Shown piece by piece: positions 26,439 through 35,550 of a stretch of 64,000 bases of DNA. The position numbers and the translations under genes are program-made. Below the pieces are notes generated by a model, which saw only the letters and a program-made list of their open reading frames with translations, was not told the DNA's origin and searched no databases. Location: positions 62,001 to 126,000 of the forward strand of contig NZ_WUBI01000003.1 of the NCBI RefSeq assembly GCF_009807035.1, written 5' to 3'. Positions within the stretch are counted from its first letter, which is position 1; every line of letters begins with the position of its first letter. The stretch comes from Paenibacillus dendrobii (GTDB taxonomy: Bacteria > Bacillota > Bacilli > Paenibacillales > Paenibacillaceae).

Positions 26439-26564
26439 CGCAAGTCCCTCCTCCCCATTCGGGCAGCGTATACAGATCCATTCACTTGGATGACACCTTG
26501 GCATATCTGATTCTGCAGGAAATAGCGATGAAAATAAATTAACTTAAAAAAAGTGATGTACATG

Positions 26565-26592
26565 TTGATTAAATCACAGCCTACACTATATT
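26565..26592 (+). promoter_or_regulatory. Promoter of the BaiN-like flavoprotein gene
   Basis: TTGATT (26565-26570), 16-base spacer, TATATT (26587-26592), about 80 bases before the GTG start. Confidence 0.45.
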
Positions 26593-26672
26593 ACAATATA
26601 CCCTGATATATCCTAAAAAGGTACAATTAAAACATGGCCCCGGGAATCTGCCGGGCAAAAGGAGAAAAATAC

Positions 26673-27950
26673 GTGAAACCATATCCTGTCATTGTCGTTG
26701 GAGGCGGATCTGCGGGTCTTATGGCATGCATCGCAGCTGCCAAAAACGGTGCTTCGGTTATCCTTCTGGATAAAGGAAGCAAGCTTGGACGCAAACTCGG
26801 CATTTCGGGTGGCGGCCGCTGCAATGTGACGAATGCCAAAGAAACCGAGGAGCTGATTGCCCATATTCCGGGCAACGGGCGCTTTTTATACAGTGCTTTT
26901 CAGCATTTCAACAACATCGATATCATGAATTTTTTTGAGGGATTGGGCATCGCCCTGAAGGAAGAGGATAACGGAAGAATGTTTCCGGTGTCCGATAAGG
27001 CTGCAAGCGTGGTTAACACGCTTGTGGGAGAAGTACGCAGGCTTGGCGTGCAGATCAAGACGGACACTCCTGTCCAGGGAGTGTTCTATGAAAGTGGACA
27101 AGCCTCAGGCGTTAAGACCGCCTCCGGGACAACATTACGCGCATCTGCAGTCATTCTCGCCACAGGCGGTAAATCGGTACCCCATACCGGCTCAACGGGA
27201 GACGGTTATCCATGGGCGGAGGCCGCTGGACATACGATTACCGAATTGTACGCTACCGAGGTTCCGATCGTGTCACGTGAGAGCTGGATCACCTCCAAAG
27301 AGCTGCAGGGGTTGTCACTGCGGGATGTCGAACTTTCGGTATGGACACCGAAGGGCAAAAAAAGCATCGGACACCGCGGGGATATGATTTTCACCCATTT
27401 CGGCCTTTCCGGTCCCATTGCACTTCGGTGCAGCCAGTTTATTCGCCAGGTAAAAAATAAATTTAAGGTCAATCAGGTGGAGATGGCCGTAGATCTGTTT
27501 CCCGATCTCCCTCCTCATGAGCTGGACCGTATGCTGCGGGACAAGCTGGCAGCGGAGCCGAAGAAAGCTATCAAAAACGTGCTTAAAGGAACCATTTCGG
27601 AGCGTATGCTTCCGCTTCTCTTGGACCGGGCCGAGCTCGACGGCGACGCCACCTTTGCCCACCTGCCGAAGCAGCAGTGGTCAGCCTTTGTGGATGTTCT
27701 GAAAAAGTTTGCCATACAGGTCACCGGCACCAAGTCGATTGAGGAAGCCTTTGTAACCGGAGGCGGAGTCAACCTCAAAGAAATCAATCCCAAAACGATG
27801 GAATCGAAGCTGATGCCGGGTCTCTTTTTCTGCGGTGAAATTCTGGACATCCACGGCTATACCGGCGGCTACAATATCACTGCGGCCTTTTCCACCGGCT
27901 ATACAGCCGGCATGCATGCCGCGCAGACTGCAGGCGGCCCTTCCGTTTGA
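26673..27950 (+). CDS. BaiN/RdsA-family NAD(P)/FAD-dependent oxidoreductase (HI0933-like)
   Basis: 425-residue flavoprotein. N-terminal FAD-binding dinucleotide fold VIVVGGGSAGLMACIAAA, the family motif KLGRKLGISGGGRCNVTN, a middle insertion domain, ATGGKSVPHTGSTGDGY, and the C-terminal FAD motif CGEILDIHGYTGGYNITAAF. The family (YhiN, BaiN) reduces C=C bonds of undefined or steroid-like substrates; physiological substrate here unknown. The frame opens at an ATG at 26634, but the GTG at 26673 follows AAAGGAGAAAAATAC and gives the normal N-terminus VKPYPVIVVGGG. Convergent with ecsAB-like genes across a shared terminator. Confidence 0.93.
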   Translation: MKPYPVIVVGGGSAGLMACIAAAKNGASVILLDKGSKLGRKLGISGGGRCNVTNAKETEELIAHIPGNGRFLYSAFQHFNNIDIMNFFEGLGIALKEEDNGRMFPVSDKAASVVNTLVGEVRRLGVQIKTDTPVQGVFYESGQASGVKTASGTTLRASAVILATGGKSVPHTGSTGDGYPWAEAAGHTITELYATEVPIVSRESWITSKELQGLSLRDVELSVWTPKGKKSIGHRGDMIFTHFGLSGPIALRCSQFIRQVKNKFKVNQVEMAVDLFPDLPPHELDRMLRDKLAAEPKKAIKNVLKGTISERMLPLLLDRAELDGDATFAHLPKQQWSAFVDVLKKFAIQVTGTKSIEEAFVTGGGVNLKEINPKTMESKLMPGLFFCGEILDIHGYTGGYNITAAFSTGYTAGMHAAQTAGGPSV

Positions 27951-27975
27951 TGACAATATATGAAGCTTCACATAT

Positions 27976-28010
27976 AAAAGCCCGAATTTCTTCATGAAAT
28001 CCGGGCTTTT
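27976..28010. terminator. Bidirectional terminator between the flavoprotein and ecsB-like genes
   Basis: Arms AAAAGCCCG-ATTTC and GAAAT-CGGGCTTTT around a 5-base loop, between convergent genes. Confidence 0.85.
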
Positions 28011-28012
28011 GC

Positions 28013-29284
28013 TTATGATTTTTTATTCAGTAAAAACATGAGCATGGCGTAAGGAACGACCACGCAAACAGCCACAGCCAGAGGAATGAAACCGAATGCC
28101 GCTACCCAAGGAACGACTCTCGTGAACATGACGATAGCCGATGTCACCACGGCAAACGGCAATATCAAAGTTCGAACAGCTAAGATCTCTGCCTGAAAGC
28201 TTGGTTCATCCGGCCAAGGCAGCAAAGAAACGAACGCATCCTCCCTGAAGTTGAACCACTGTAAAAACAGCCAGTATACGAGAAGCGCCTGAAGCGCCGC
28301 GAACACAAGGATCTGAATCCCGGCAGGCAGCGAAATAAGAACTACGGAGCTCACCGATGTGAATTGCAGATACAAGAGTCTTTGCCGGGGATAACGCAGC
28401 AGCGATTTGATCATCGCTCCGGCAATTCGCTTGGCAGGTGCAGTCGAGCGGAACACAGGGCCGGATTTCGGAAATACCCAGGTCTTCCTGCGGATCCGGC
28501 GCGGCTTGTCTATAGCTTGGCTCAGCGCAAGGCTCGTCAGGCTTGTCTGTTTGACTAAATCCTCCTGCACATCGTTCATAAACGTCCCCCGGAGACGCAG
28601 CCTCATGCTGAGAAGCAATAGACTCAAAACAGCCAGAATACCTGCTCCAACACCGAGAACAACCGGTTGATGCCTGAAAAGTATAACAACCGTTACGTAC
28701 AAGATGGCGGGTATAAAGACAAACGGAATATACAGCATTCTTCTCCGCCATCCGTCTGCCTGCACTCGGATCAGATGCTTGGACCACATCAACACCCATT
28801 CGAAGGAAATGGTCAAGGCAAGGCAGCAGCTTATGAACAAACTATGTTCATGAAACTGCCTGACGAGAAATGGCAGCAGCAGCAGATAACAGACGGAGGT
28901 CTTCACCGCTGCAGAAGCCATGCTGTACAGACCGCTCCGCAGCATAATGCCCTGCAGCCACTTCTTACGTTGAACGATGAACAGGACATCGGCCTCCCGA
29001 ACAAGTAAAAGAACGCTTCCCATAAACGTAATCAGCAGAAGCACAACCGGTATGACCGCGAACGAAAGCTGTCCGGACCACTCAGGAAGCGGCTCCTTCC
29101 ATAAACCGTAATACAGCCTCCCACCCAGCAGCAATCCGGGAATCAATACATACAGAAACACCGTCCAGTCATCGGCCACCGAACGCACGACGGCTGCGGT
29201 ATCTTTAAAATGGCTCCTCAGCCGCCGCCTGAAGAGGCTCGCGGGACTCGGAAACAGATATCCTTCATTTTTCCTCCCGGTCAT
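28013..29284 (-). CDS. ABC transporter permease, EcsB-like
   Basis: 423-residue integral membrane protein with about nine hydrophobic segments and the EcsB plan: a short N-terminal basic stretch (SLFRRRLRSHFKDTAAVVRSV), paired membrane helices, a basic cytoplasmic loop (IDKPRRIRRKTWVFPK) and a second membrane block. EcsAB of B. subtilis exports peptides/lipopeptides and is needed for secretion, competence and intramembrane RasP activity. ATG at 29284 after AAAGGAATTGAAT; an in-frame TTG lies two codons earlier. It follows the ATPase gene by 88 bases in the same direction. Assignment rests on the partner gene and general pattern. Confidence 0.78.
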   Translation of the reverse strand: MTGRKNEGYLFPSPASLFRRRLRSHFKDTAAVVRSVADDWTVFLYVLIPGLLLGGRLYYGLWKEPLPEWSGQLSFAVIPVVLLLITFMGSVLLLVREADVLFIVQRKKWLQGIMLRSGLYSMASAAVKTSVCYLLLLPFLVRQFHEHSLFISCCLALTISFEWVLMWSKHLIRVQADGWRRRMLYIPFVFIPAILYVTVVILFRHQPVVLGVGAGILAVLSLLLLSMRLRLRGTFMNDVQEDLVKQTSLTSLALSQAIDKPRRIRRKTWVFPKSGPVFRSTAPAKRIAGAMIKSLLRYPRQRLLYLQFTSVSSVVLISLPAGIQILVFAALQALLVYWLFLQWFNFREDAFVSLLPWPDEPSFQAEILAVRTLILPFAVVTSAIVMFTRVVPWVAAFGFIPLAVAVCVVVPYAMLMFLLNKKS

Positions 29285-29372
29285 ATTCAATTCCTTTCCT
29301 ATGGTTTGGAGCTAAAGGGCCGCTTGATGCGGTTCGCAACTTCCAAAATGAACCCATTTGCATGACCCGGCT

Positions 29373-30092
29373 TTATGTAAGTGTATCGAAGCAATCAAAC
29401 AGCGATGCCCCTGGAAGCCCGGCACTTTCGCGGATATCCGCAAGTGTCCCCTCCGCAACGGCTTTTCCTGATGAAATCATAATGAATCTGTCGCATATCT
29501 TCTCAGCCGTATCCAGTACATGCGTGGACATTAGCACTGCAGCTCCGCGGCTGCGCTCTTCATCCAACAACCGCAAAAAATCCTTCGTCGCGCGCGGGTC
29601 CAGACCGATGAACGGCTCATCCACGATGTACACATCCGGTTCACTCAAGAATCCGAGCATCAGCATCATTTTCTGCTTCATCCCTTTGGAGAATCCGCCC
29701 GGAAGATCATGCTTTACCTCTTCCATGCCAAACTGGCGCAGAAGCCTGTCCGCTTGCCGGCGAAAAGACTCATAATCCAGGCCATATACGGCTGCCGCGA
29801 GATCCAGGTGCTCCCAAAGCGTCAAATCATCATGAAAAACCGGCTGCTCCGGAATATAAGCATGCCTTCCGGAGCTTCCATTAAAGTTAACACGGGTCTT
29901 CGCATGCTTGAGGAGTCCGAGCAGCGTCTTGATCGTCGTGCTCTTTCCAGCCCCGTTCGGGCCGATCAAGCCCAGCAATTCCCCAGCCCGAACCTGAAAT
30001 CCGATATCTCGAATGCGCGGGTGGCTTTCCTCATACCCTGCCTCTTCAATATATACGTCCAGCAGGACAGATTCCCCGCTTCCCGTTTCCAT
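29373..30092 (-). CDS. ABC transporter ATP-binding protein, EcsA-like
   Basis: 239-residue ATPase. Walker A LIGPNGAGKSTT, Q-loop in AYIPEQPVFHDDL, signature LPGGFSKGMKQKM, Walker B DVYIVDEPFIGLDP, switch His in VLMSTHVLD. The signature motif FSKGMKQK and the short EPFIGLDP loop match EcsA-type exporters. ATG at 30092 follows AAGGGGGTGTTTTGC; the upstream GTG at 30101 overlaps that SD. It pairs with the permease at 28013-29284 and lies 58 bases downstream of an MFS gene in the same direction, so all three could be one transcript. Confidence 0.85.
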   Translation of the reverse strand: METGSGESVLLDVYIEEAGYEESHPRIRDIGFQVRAGELLGLIGPNGAGKSTTIKTLLGLLKHAKTRVNFNGSSGRHAYIPEQPVFHDDLTLWEHLDLAAAVYGLDYESFRRQADRLLRQFGMEEVKHDLPGGFSKGMKQKMMLMLGFLSEPDVYIVDEPFIGLDPRATKDFLRLLDEERSRGAAVLMSTHVLDTAEKICDRFIMISSGKAVAEGTLADIRESAGLPGASLFDCFDTLT

Positions 30093-30150
30093 GCAAAACA
30101 CCCCCTTGCCTTCTTATCTGGTATAAACTCTAAGCCTTTCGCCGTTGAGG

Positions 30151-31479
30151 CTATATCCCCGCTTCCGGGGTGGCCTGGCTTTGCACCAGCCCGGTGTTGA
30201 CGGCGGATTGGCGCTCATCCTTCTGTTCAATCATGCGCCGCCCGGCGAGGAGCAAGAGCCCGATCAGTGCCGTCAGCGATCCTGAAAGGATAAACGCGGG
30301 CACAGCGCCATACGCGGTCACCAAGGCACCGCCGAAGACTGGACCGAGAATTACAGCCGTACTGTTCAAACTGTTGACCGCGCCAAATACTCGGCCCGTT
30401 AACGCTACCGGTGTCCGCTGCTGCAGCAGAGTCGAGAACGGGATGTAGGTCCAGCCGGCACCAAATCCTGCAAAGAAAAAGGAAGCAAACAAAACGGCAT
30501 ACGTCCAGCTGATGACACCTGCCAGATTAATCATCACCGCCGCCAGACCAAAAACAACACCCGTGATCGCCGTACCAAGCCCGATCTTCTTAAGCGGATT
30601 CCAAGGAATCTTACCGCCAAGTAATGCAGCCACCAGCGTTCCTAGCCCACTCGATCCCATGCACCAGCCCAATAGATTCTCGGAAACATTCGGAATTCCG
30701 CGGAACAGGACCACAACCTGAGAATCGGCAATCGTCACCACCATGAGCATGATAAAAATCGTCCATACGCTAGCCGCAAGAATGGGTATGCTTCCGATCA
30801 GCTTCACGCCAGCACTCATTTCCTTCCAGAAAGAGAGCTTTTCGTCAGCCTTTTTGGAGTCTGTATTTTCCAGGTTCTCCTCTTGTGCCACTGTAGCATA
30901 ACGCGGAACGCCCAGCAACAAGATAGCAGACAATAGATAGGACAGCGAATCCAGTACAAAACAAGATTTAATTCCGATCAAGGTTACCAGGACTCCCCCA
31001 AGGGCAGGGCCGATAATTTTCGTGATTTGTTCAATGCCGGAGCTGATCGATACAGCCTGATTCATCTGCGCGGATGGAATCAACTCCTTGACTTTACCGC
31101 TTTTGGAAGGCGAGAAAAGGACCGCCATCATTCCTTTCAGGACAAGAACGATATAAATCTGCCACATCGAATCCGTGAACAACAGCGCTCCAACAATGGC
31201 AAAGCGGGCCACGTCCGAGATAATCATCAAGAGCTTGCGGTTCAGCCGGTCGCTTAAATATCCGCCGAATGGCCCTCCGATCATCATGGGTACCGCCATG
31301 CATAGCGAAATCATCGTGATTTCCCAGGGAGTTGCATTCATTTTCAAGCCCACCATGGTGAACAGAGCCAGCATCAGCATCCAATCTCCCATATCCGAAA
31401 CCAACTGCGCCCCCATCAGCAGCATAAACGGGCGGTTTCGCGTCAAGCTCTCCTTTTTCCTTGAGGTATTTTCCCTCAT
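30151..31479 (-). CDS. MFS transporter (MFS_3 / EntS-like)
   Basis: 442-residue major facilitator with about 12 membrane segments. The N-terminal half has MGAQLVSDMGDWMLMLAL and the loop-2/3 motif GGYLSDRLNRKLLMIISD, typical of the MFS_3 group that holds macrolide and enterobactin exporters. It ends in a polar tail (EQKDERQSAVNTGLVQSQ). The ATG at 31479 is preceded by GAGGGAG; a longer frame to 31503 is possible. Substrate unknown; drug or siderophore efflux is a family-based guess. No regulator is directly linked. Confidence 0.85.
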   Translation of the reverse strand: MRENTSRKKESLTRNRPFMLLMGAQLVSDMGDWMLMLALFTMVGLKMNATPWEITMISLCMAVPMMIGGPFGGYLSDRLNRKLLMIISDVARFAIVGALLFTDSMWQIYIVLVLKGMMAVLFSPSKSGKVKELIPSAQMNQAVSISSGIEQITKIIGPALGGVLVTLIGIKSCFVLDSLSYLLSAILLLGVPRYATVAQEENLENTDSKKADEKLSFWKEMSAGVKLIGSIPILAASVWTIFIMLMVVTIADSQVVVLFRGIPNVSENLLGWCMGSSGLGTLVAALLGGKIPWNPLKKIGLGTAITGVVFGLAAVMINLAGVISWTYAVLFASFFFAGFGAGWTYIPFSTLLQQRTPVALTGRVFGAVNSLNSTAVILGPVFGGALVTAYGAVPAFILSGSLTALIGLLLLAGRRMIEQKDERQSAVNTGLVQSQATPEAGI

Positions 31480-31701
31480 CTCCGGCCACTCCCTCATCTT
31501 CAATCGTTATGATAACTGTATTAAAAATGAGAACTTCCTCCATCCGCCCCGGGACCGATTGAATCTTCGATCCCCAGAATGAAATTTTAATACAAATTTT
31601 AATGTTTCAAAGCCGATGGAATGTGACAAATCACATGTTTTTCATCCGGGCCAAGCGATATGATAAGAATACAAATCTAAGGATTATGCAAAATTGTGCC
31701 C

Positions 31702-31729
31702 TTGACGGCTCTCAGTAAATGAATATAAA
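31702..31729 (+). promoter_or_regulatory. Promoter of the marR-family gene
   Basis: TTGACG (31702-31707), 16-base spacer, TATAAA (31724-31729). The start codon at 31743 leaves a very short leader. Confidence 0.5.
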
Positions 31730-31742
31730 GGCGGGAGTAATC

Positions 31743-32210
31743 ATGATTCATGCACAGGAACGTGATGCCCAGTTGTCCCTGCATCTGTACCGGGTGTTCG
31801 CCAAAAGCTTCAAAAGCATCAACGAACACGCCGTCATTAGCAGCAAAATCGAAGGCTTTAATCCGACGGCTTTCGCCGTAATGGAGGTGCTTTTCTACAA
31901 GGGCTCTCAGCCGATCCAGCAGATCGGCTCCAAGCTTCTGCTGCAGAGCGGAAACGTCACATATGTGATCGACAAGCTCGAGGAACGGGGATACATCCAC
32001 CGCAGGCCCTGTCCGAACGACCGCCGCGTCATATACGCGGAACTCACCCCCGTCGGCGAGGCGCTGATGAACGATTTATATCCCAAATATACCGAACGGA
32101 TTCATCACGCCTTCAGCGGCCTGAACGATGAGGAAAAGGCGCAACTGATTGATTTGCTGAAGAAACTCGGAATGCAGGCAGAGCGATTGACGCCATCTCA
32201 GCGGAAGTAA
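31743..32210 (+). CDS. MarR-family transcriptional regulator
   Basis: 155-residue regulator. Winged helix at about 38-105: FNPTAFAVMEVLFYKGSQ, IQQIGSKLLLQSGNVTYVIDKLEERGYI and the wing RRPCPNDRRVIYAELT; flanking helices form the dimer. The N-terminal MIHAQERDAQLSLHLYRVFAK and the PNDRR wing match the group that includes thiol-sensing OhrR-like and MhqR-like proteins, but no N-terminal cysteine is present near the usual position. ATG at 31743 has a GGGAG SD. It is convergent with a DHA2 efflux pump, its possible target. Confidence 0.88.
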   Translation: MIHAQERDAQLSLHLYRVFAKSFKSINEHAVISSKIEGFNPTAFAVMEVLFYKGSQPIQQIGSKLLLQSGNVTYVIDKLEERGYIHRRPCPNDRRVIYAELTPVGEALMNDLYPKYTERIHHAFSGLNDEEKAQLIDLLKKLGMQAERLTPSQRK

Positions 32211-32260
32211 ACCATTTATCCCTTTCGGCTTGAGCGGAAAACAATCACACATCATCAAAA

Positions 32261-32307
32261 AAAAGGACATCTCCAAGCGGCTATCGCTATCCGGAGATGT
32301 CCTTTTT
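32261..32307. terminator. Bidirectional terminator between marR and DHA2 pump genes
   Basis: Arms AAAAGGACATCTCC and GGAGATGTCCTTTT, with A/T runs on both sides. Confidence 0.88.
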
Positions 32308-32328
32308 GATTGTATCCAAACTTCAGGA

Positions 32329-33849
32329 TTAGGCTTTTTCCGCCTGCTCTTCTTCATCCGACGAAGGCACGGTATTCCGAAGCGCCAAAACAGAAATCAG
32401 ACTGACTACAGCAATAACCGCCATTACTACGTATAACGAATGAAGGCTTCCCTCCAGAATATGCTTCAGCTGATTCCACATCTCCTGCGGCATGCCTGCG
32501 CTTCCTTCCGGCGTCAACAGCTGGTTTACTTCCTCCTGCTTTACGTCTTCAAGCCCCGGCTGGCGGGCAATCCGGTTCGCAATGCTCAGGTTGATCCATG
32601 TTCCGAACACGGCAACGCCAACGGTCTGGCCCAAGGAACGCACAAACGTATTCAAGGCCGTCGAAGCGCCCCGGAGCGAATAGCCGACAGAGGACTGGGC
32701 GATGATCGTAAACACGGTCGTGGAATAACCAAAGCCCACACCGTAAATAAAGGTGTAAATCAATAATACATAATGCGGAGTTGACCCCGTAATAAATGCC
32801 AGCCCTGCTGCGCCAATCACAATGCCGGCCAGACCGATCACGGTTGTCTTGCGTGAACCTGCGGTCAAAATCAGCCGGCTTCCGAATACGGATCCGAACA
32901 GCCATCCTATGGACATCGGTGCCATGGTCAGACCCGACATCGTCGCATTCTTACCCATAACGCCCTGAATCCAAAGCGGAGTATAGGTGGTCAGGCCGAT
33001 CAGCAGCGCACTGGTCAAAATGCTTGCCACCGTAGATACCGAAATGTCCCGGATACGGAACAGTTTTAGGGGGAGCATCGGCTCTGCTGCACGATTTTCA
33101 ATAAAGACAAAGGCGAGCAGAAGCAATCCAGACAGAATGAAGCAGCCAATCAGCAGCGGCGAGCTCCAGCTGAAATACTGACCACCCGTCGCCAGAGCGA
33201 ACAGCAGCGCAGTCATGCCGATCGTGAACGTCACTGCCCCGGCCACATCAATGGGTGTCTTCTCCCGCTTGTCACGGCTTTCATGAAAATAGCGGGCAAT
33301 CAGCCACATGGAGATAAGTCCGAACGGAACATTAAAGCCGAAAATCCAGCGCCAGTTCAAATAATCTACAAAATAACCGCCAACCAATGGGCCAATCAGG
33401 GAGGAAATCCCCCATACCGAGCTGATCATTCCCTGGATTTTGGCGCGTTCCTCGATCCGGTACACGTCCCCGATAATCGTAAAGGTCACGGGCACGATGG
33501 CCCCGGCGCCAATCCCTTGTATGGCCCGAAAAATAATCAGCTGTTCCATGTTTTGCGAAAAGCTGCACAGAAGCGAGCCGATGATAAACAGCAGCGAGCC
33601 GATCTGAAACACCGGCTTGCGGCCGTACAAATCGCTGATCTTACCGAAAACGGGGGTCGAAACCGCCATGGTCAGCAGAAATGCCGTAAAGATCCAGCTC
33701 AGCAGCTTCATGCCTCCAAAACTGCTGATAATGGCAGGCCCGGCAGGGCCTGTCACCGTTCCTTCAATAGCCGACAGGAAGGTTGAAACCAAGATACCCG
33801 TCAATATAAATTTGCGTTGCGAATGATTAATACCAGGAACTATTGACAT
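32329..33849 (-). CDS. DHA2-family MFS multidrug efflux transporter (EmrB/QacA type)
   Basis: 506-residue proton-coupled exporter with 14 expected membrane segments. Motifs include SAIEGTVTGPAGPAI in helix 1, the loop motif GKISDLYGRKPVFQIG, motif C-like GISSLIGPLVGGYFVDYLNWRW and a long polar C-terminus. Note the helix-1 motif has E-G-T where DHA2 members often have LDxTIVNVALP. The ATG at 33849 (AGAAAGGAAGCAT) gives MSIVPGINHSQRKF; the frame opens upstream at 33966 but that part reads as non-coding. A second DHA2 pump is at 62373. Confidence 0.88.
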   Translation of the reverse strand: MSIVPGINHSQRKFILTGILVSTFLSAIEGTVTGPAGPAIISSFGGMKLLSWIFTAFLLTMAVSTPVFGKISDLYGRKPVFQIGSLLFIIGSLLCSFSQNMEQLIIFRAIQGIGAGAIVPVTFTIIGDVYRIEERAKIQGMISSVWGISSLIGPLVGGYFVDYLNWRWIFGFNVPFGLISMWLIARYFHESRDKREKTPIDVAGAVTFTIGMTALLFALATGGQYFSWSSPLLIGCFILSGLLLLAFVFIENRAAEPMLPLKLFRIRDISVSTVASILTSALLIGLTTYTPLWIQGVMGKNATMSGLTMAPMSIGWLFGSVFGSRLILTAGSRKTTVIGLAGIVIGAAGLAFITGSTPHYVLLIYTFIYGVGFGYSTTVFTIIAQSSVGYSLRGASTALNTFVRSLGQTVGVAVFGTWINLSIANRIARQPGLEDVKQEEVNQLLTPEGSAGMPQEMWNQLKHILEGSLHSLYVVMAVIAVVSLISVLALRNTVPSSDEEEQAEKA

Positions 33850-34014
33850 ATGCTTCCTTTCTTGAACGACGAGACAGGACAAAAACGTCCCCGTAACGAA
33901 ACATATCCACCCCTCGCTGAAGATATCGAGCAGGCACTCCGTCTTTGGATTGCGGCTTCTCTTCATAGGGCGGATTTGTTTGCCATAATTCTTTATCCAT
34001 CAGCCATAACAGGC

Positions 34015-35550
34015 TTACCATTGGACCAGTCTCAGATAATCCGCAGCAGCGCGCGGCAGAAGCTTCAGCATGAAAGACGCCTCATCTTCAAACAGGGCGG
34101 GATCATGCGTAATCATCAGTACAGCCGAACCGGCTGCCGTCTTCTCGCGGCACAGCTGCACAACCTTGGCTGCTGCGCCGAAATCGATGCCCGAGGTAGG
34201 TTCATCCAAAATATAGAGCGCCTTCGGATGAACAAACTGGCCGATGATGCTCAGCAGTTTTTTCTCTCCCTGGCTGAGCAGGTAAGGAGAAACGCTGCGC
34301 CTTCGTTCCAATCCGGCAGCGTGAAGCAATACTTCGGCTGCTTCACGCTCAGTCGAATCCAGCTTTTGAATGCGCCCTTTCTTGCTCCCGAGGCCGTATA
34401 CCAGCTCGTCCCATACGGTATGGGCAACAAACTGATGCTCCGGCTGCTGAAAGACGTAACCGATTGTATCTGCCCGCTGCCGGACACCCCAAGCCGACAT
34501 ATCCCTGCCTTCCCAATAAACCGTTCCCGGCGGCACCGGGAGGAGTCCCATCAGAAGGCGGGTCAGCGTTGTTTTACCGGAGCCGTTCTCTCCGGTGATG
34601 ATGCCCCACTCGCCCGGCTTCATAGCGAAGCTGGCCTCGTGAAGCGCCAGAGAGGAAGCACCGGCATAGGCATAGCTCAGCCGGTCGACCTGCAAGAGGC
34701 TGCCGGAATCAGCGGCAGCCCGGGGCGGCGTCATATGCGCCGACGCCGCATGCCCGTGCGGGTCCGCCATGCGGCGGGGACCCGCACCGGGGGCTGCCCC
34801 CTCCCATGGGGGCAGCAGCCCAAGCTGCGCAAGCCTGTCCCGGCTCGTGCGCAGCAGCTCTTGCGGCGGCCCGTCCAGCAGAGCGCGGCCGCCGTCCAGG
34901 ACGATGACGCGCTCTGCAGAGCGTGCGACATCGTCGAACCGGCCGGACGCGGTGATCAGCGTCCGGCCTTCCCCGTGCAGCTTGCGGCAAAGCTGCACGA
35001 ACTGCTCCTGGGCCGCGGGGTCCAGGCTTGCCGAGGCATCGTCAAATACGACGATGCCGGGGCGAAGCGCCAAAACCGCGGCGATGGCCGTGCGCTGGCG
35101 CTGTCCGCCCGACAGCTCTCGCACCGGTGAATGGCGGCGTTCTACCAAATCGACCGCCGCCAGCGCCTCCTCTACCCGCCGCTCGATTTCCGGCGGCGGC
35201 ACCCTCAGATTCTCCGGGCCAAAGGCAGCCTCATCCTGGGGTGTTCCCTGCACCAACTGTGCATCGGGATCTTGGAATGCGATCCCGCACAGCTGCGAAA
35301 TATCGGCAATTTCAGCCGATGCCGGATCAAGCCCGGCGAGCTCAAGCTTCCCTTCTCTTAAGCCCCCGCCGCTTCGCGGCAGATAACCGCTCAGCAGCTG
35401 GCACAGCGTGGACTTACCGCTGCCGCCCGGGCCAATGACCGCCGTCCATTCTCCTTCCGGTACCGACAAGGTCAAGCCTTGCAGCGCCGGTTCCCGCTCG
35501 TCATCGTAATAATAAGATAGATTCGAACATTTAATGGATACCTTGGACAT
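34015..35550 (-). CDS. ykoD: ECF transporter ATP-binding protein with two fused ATPase domains (YkoD-like)
   Basis: 511-residue double ABC ATPase that powers an energy-coupling-factor vitamin importer. Domain 1: Walker A GPGGSGKST, signature LSGGQRQR, Walker B IVVFDDASASLD, where the usual catalytic Glu is Asp. Domain 2: GENGSGKTT, signature altered to LSQGEKKLL, Walker B LYILDEPTSGID. The linker between them is Ala/Pro/Gly-rich. Its start at 35550 overlaps the S-component gene by 20 bases. Gene order T component, S component, ATPase matches a ykoC-ykoE-ykoD set, which in B. subtilis takes up hydroxymethylpyrimidine or thiamine. No TPP riboswitch was found, so the substrate is not confirmed. 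Confidence 0.85.
   Translation of the reverse strand: MSKVSIKCSNLSYYYDDEREPALQGLTLSVPEGEWTAVIGPGGSGKSTLCQLLSGYLPRSGGGLREGKLELAGLDPASAEIADISQLCGIAFQDPDAQLVQGTPQDEAAFGPENLRVPPPEIERRVEEALAAVDLVERRHSPVRELSGGQRQRTAIAAVLALRPGIVVFDDASASLDPAAQEQFVQLCRKLHGEGRTLITASGRFDDVARSAERVIVLDGGRALLDGPPQELLRTSRDRLAQLGLLPPWEGAAPGAGPRRMADPHGHAASAHMTPPRAAADSGSLLQVDRLSYAYAGASSLALHEASFAMKPGEWGIITGENGSGKTTLTRLLMGLLPVPPGTVYWEGRDMSAWGVRQRADTIGYVFQQPEHQFVAHTVWDELVYGLGSKKGRIQKLDSTEREAAEVLLHAAGLERRRSVSPYLLSQGEKKLLSIIGQFVHPKALYILDEPTSGIDFGAAAKVVQLCREKTAAGSAVLMITHDPALFEDEASFMLKLLPRAAADYLRLVQW

Noticed and set aside
33850..35130. 426-codon plus-strand frame over the ykoD-like gene
   Set aside because: Antisense shadow in GC-rich DNA; low-complexity Arg/Ala/Pro translation.
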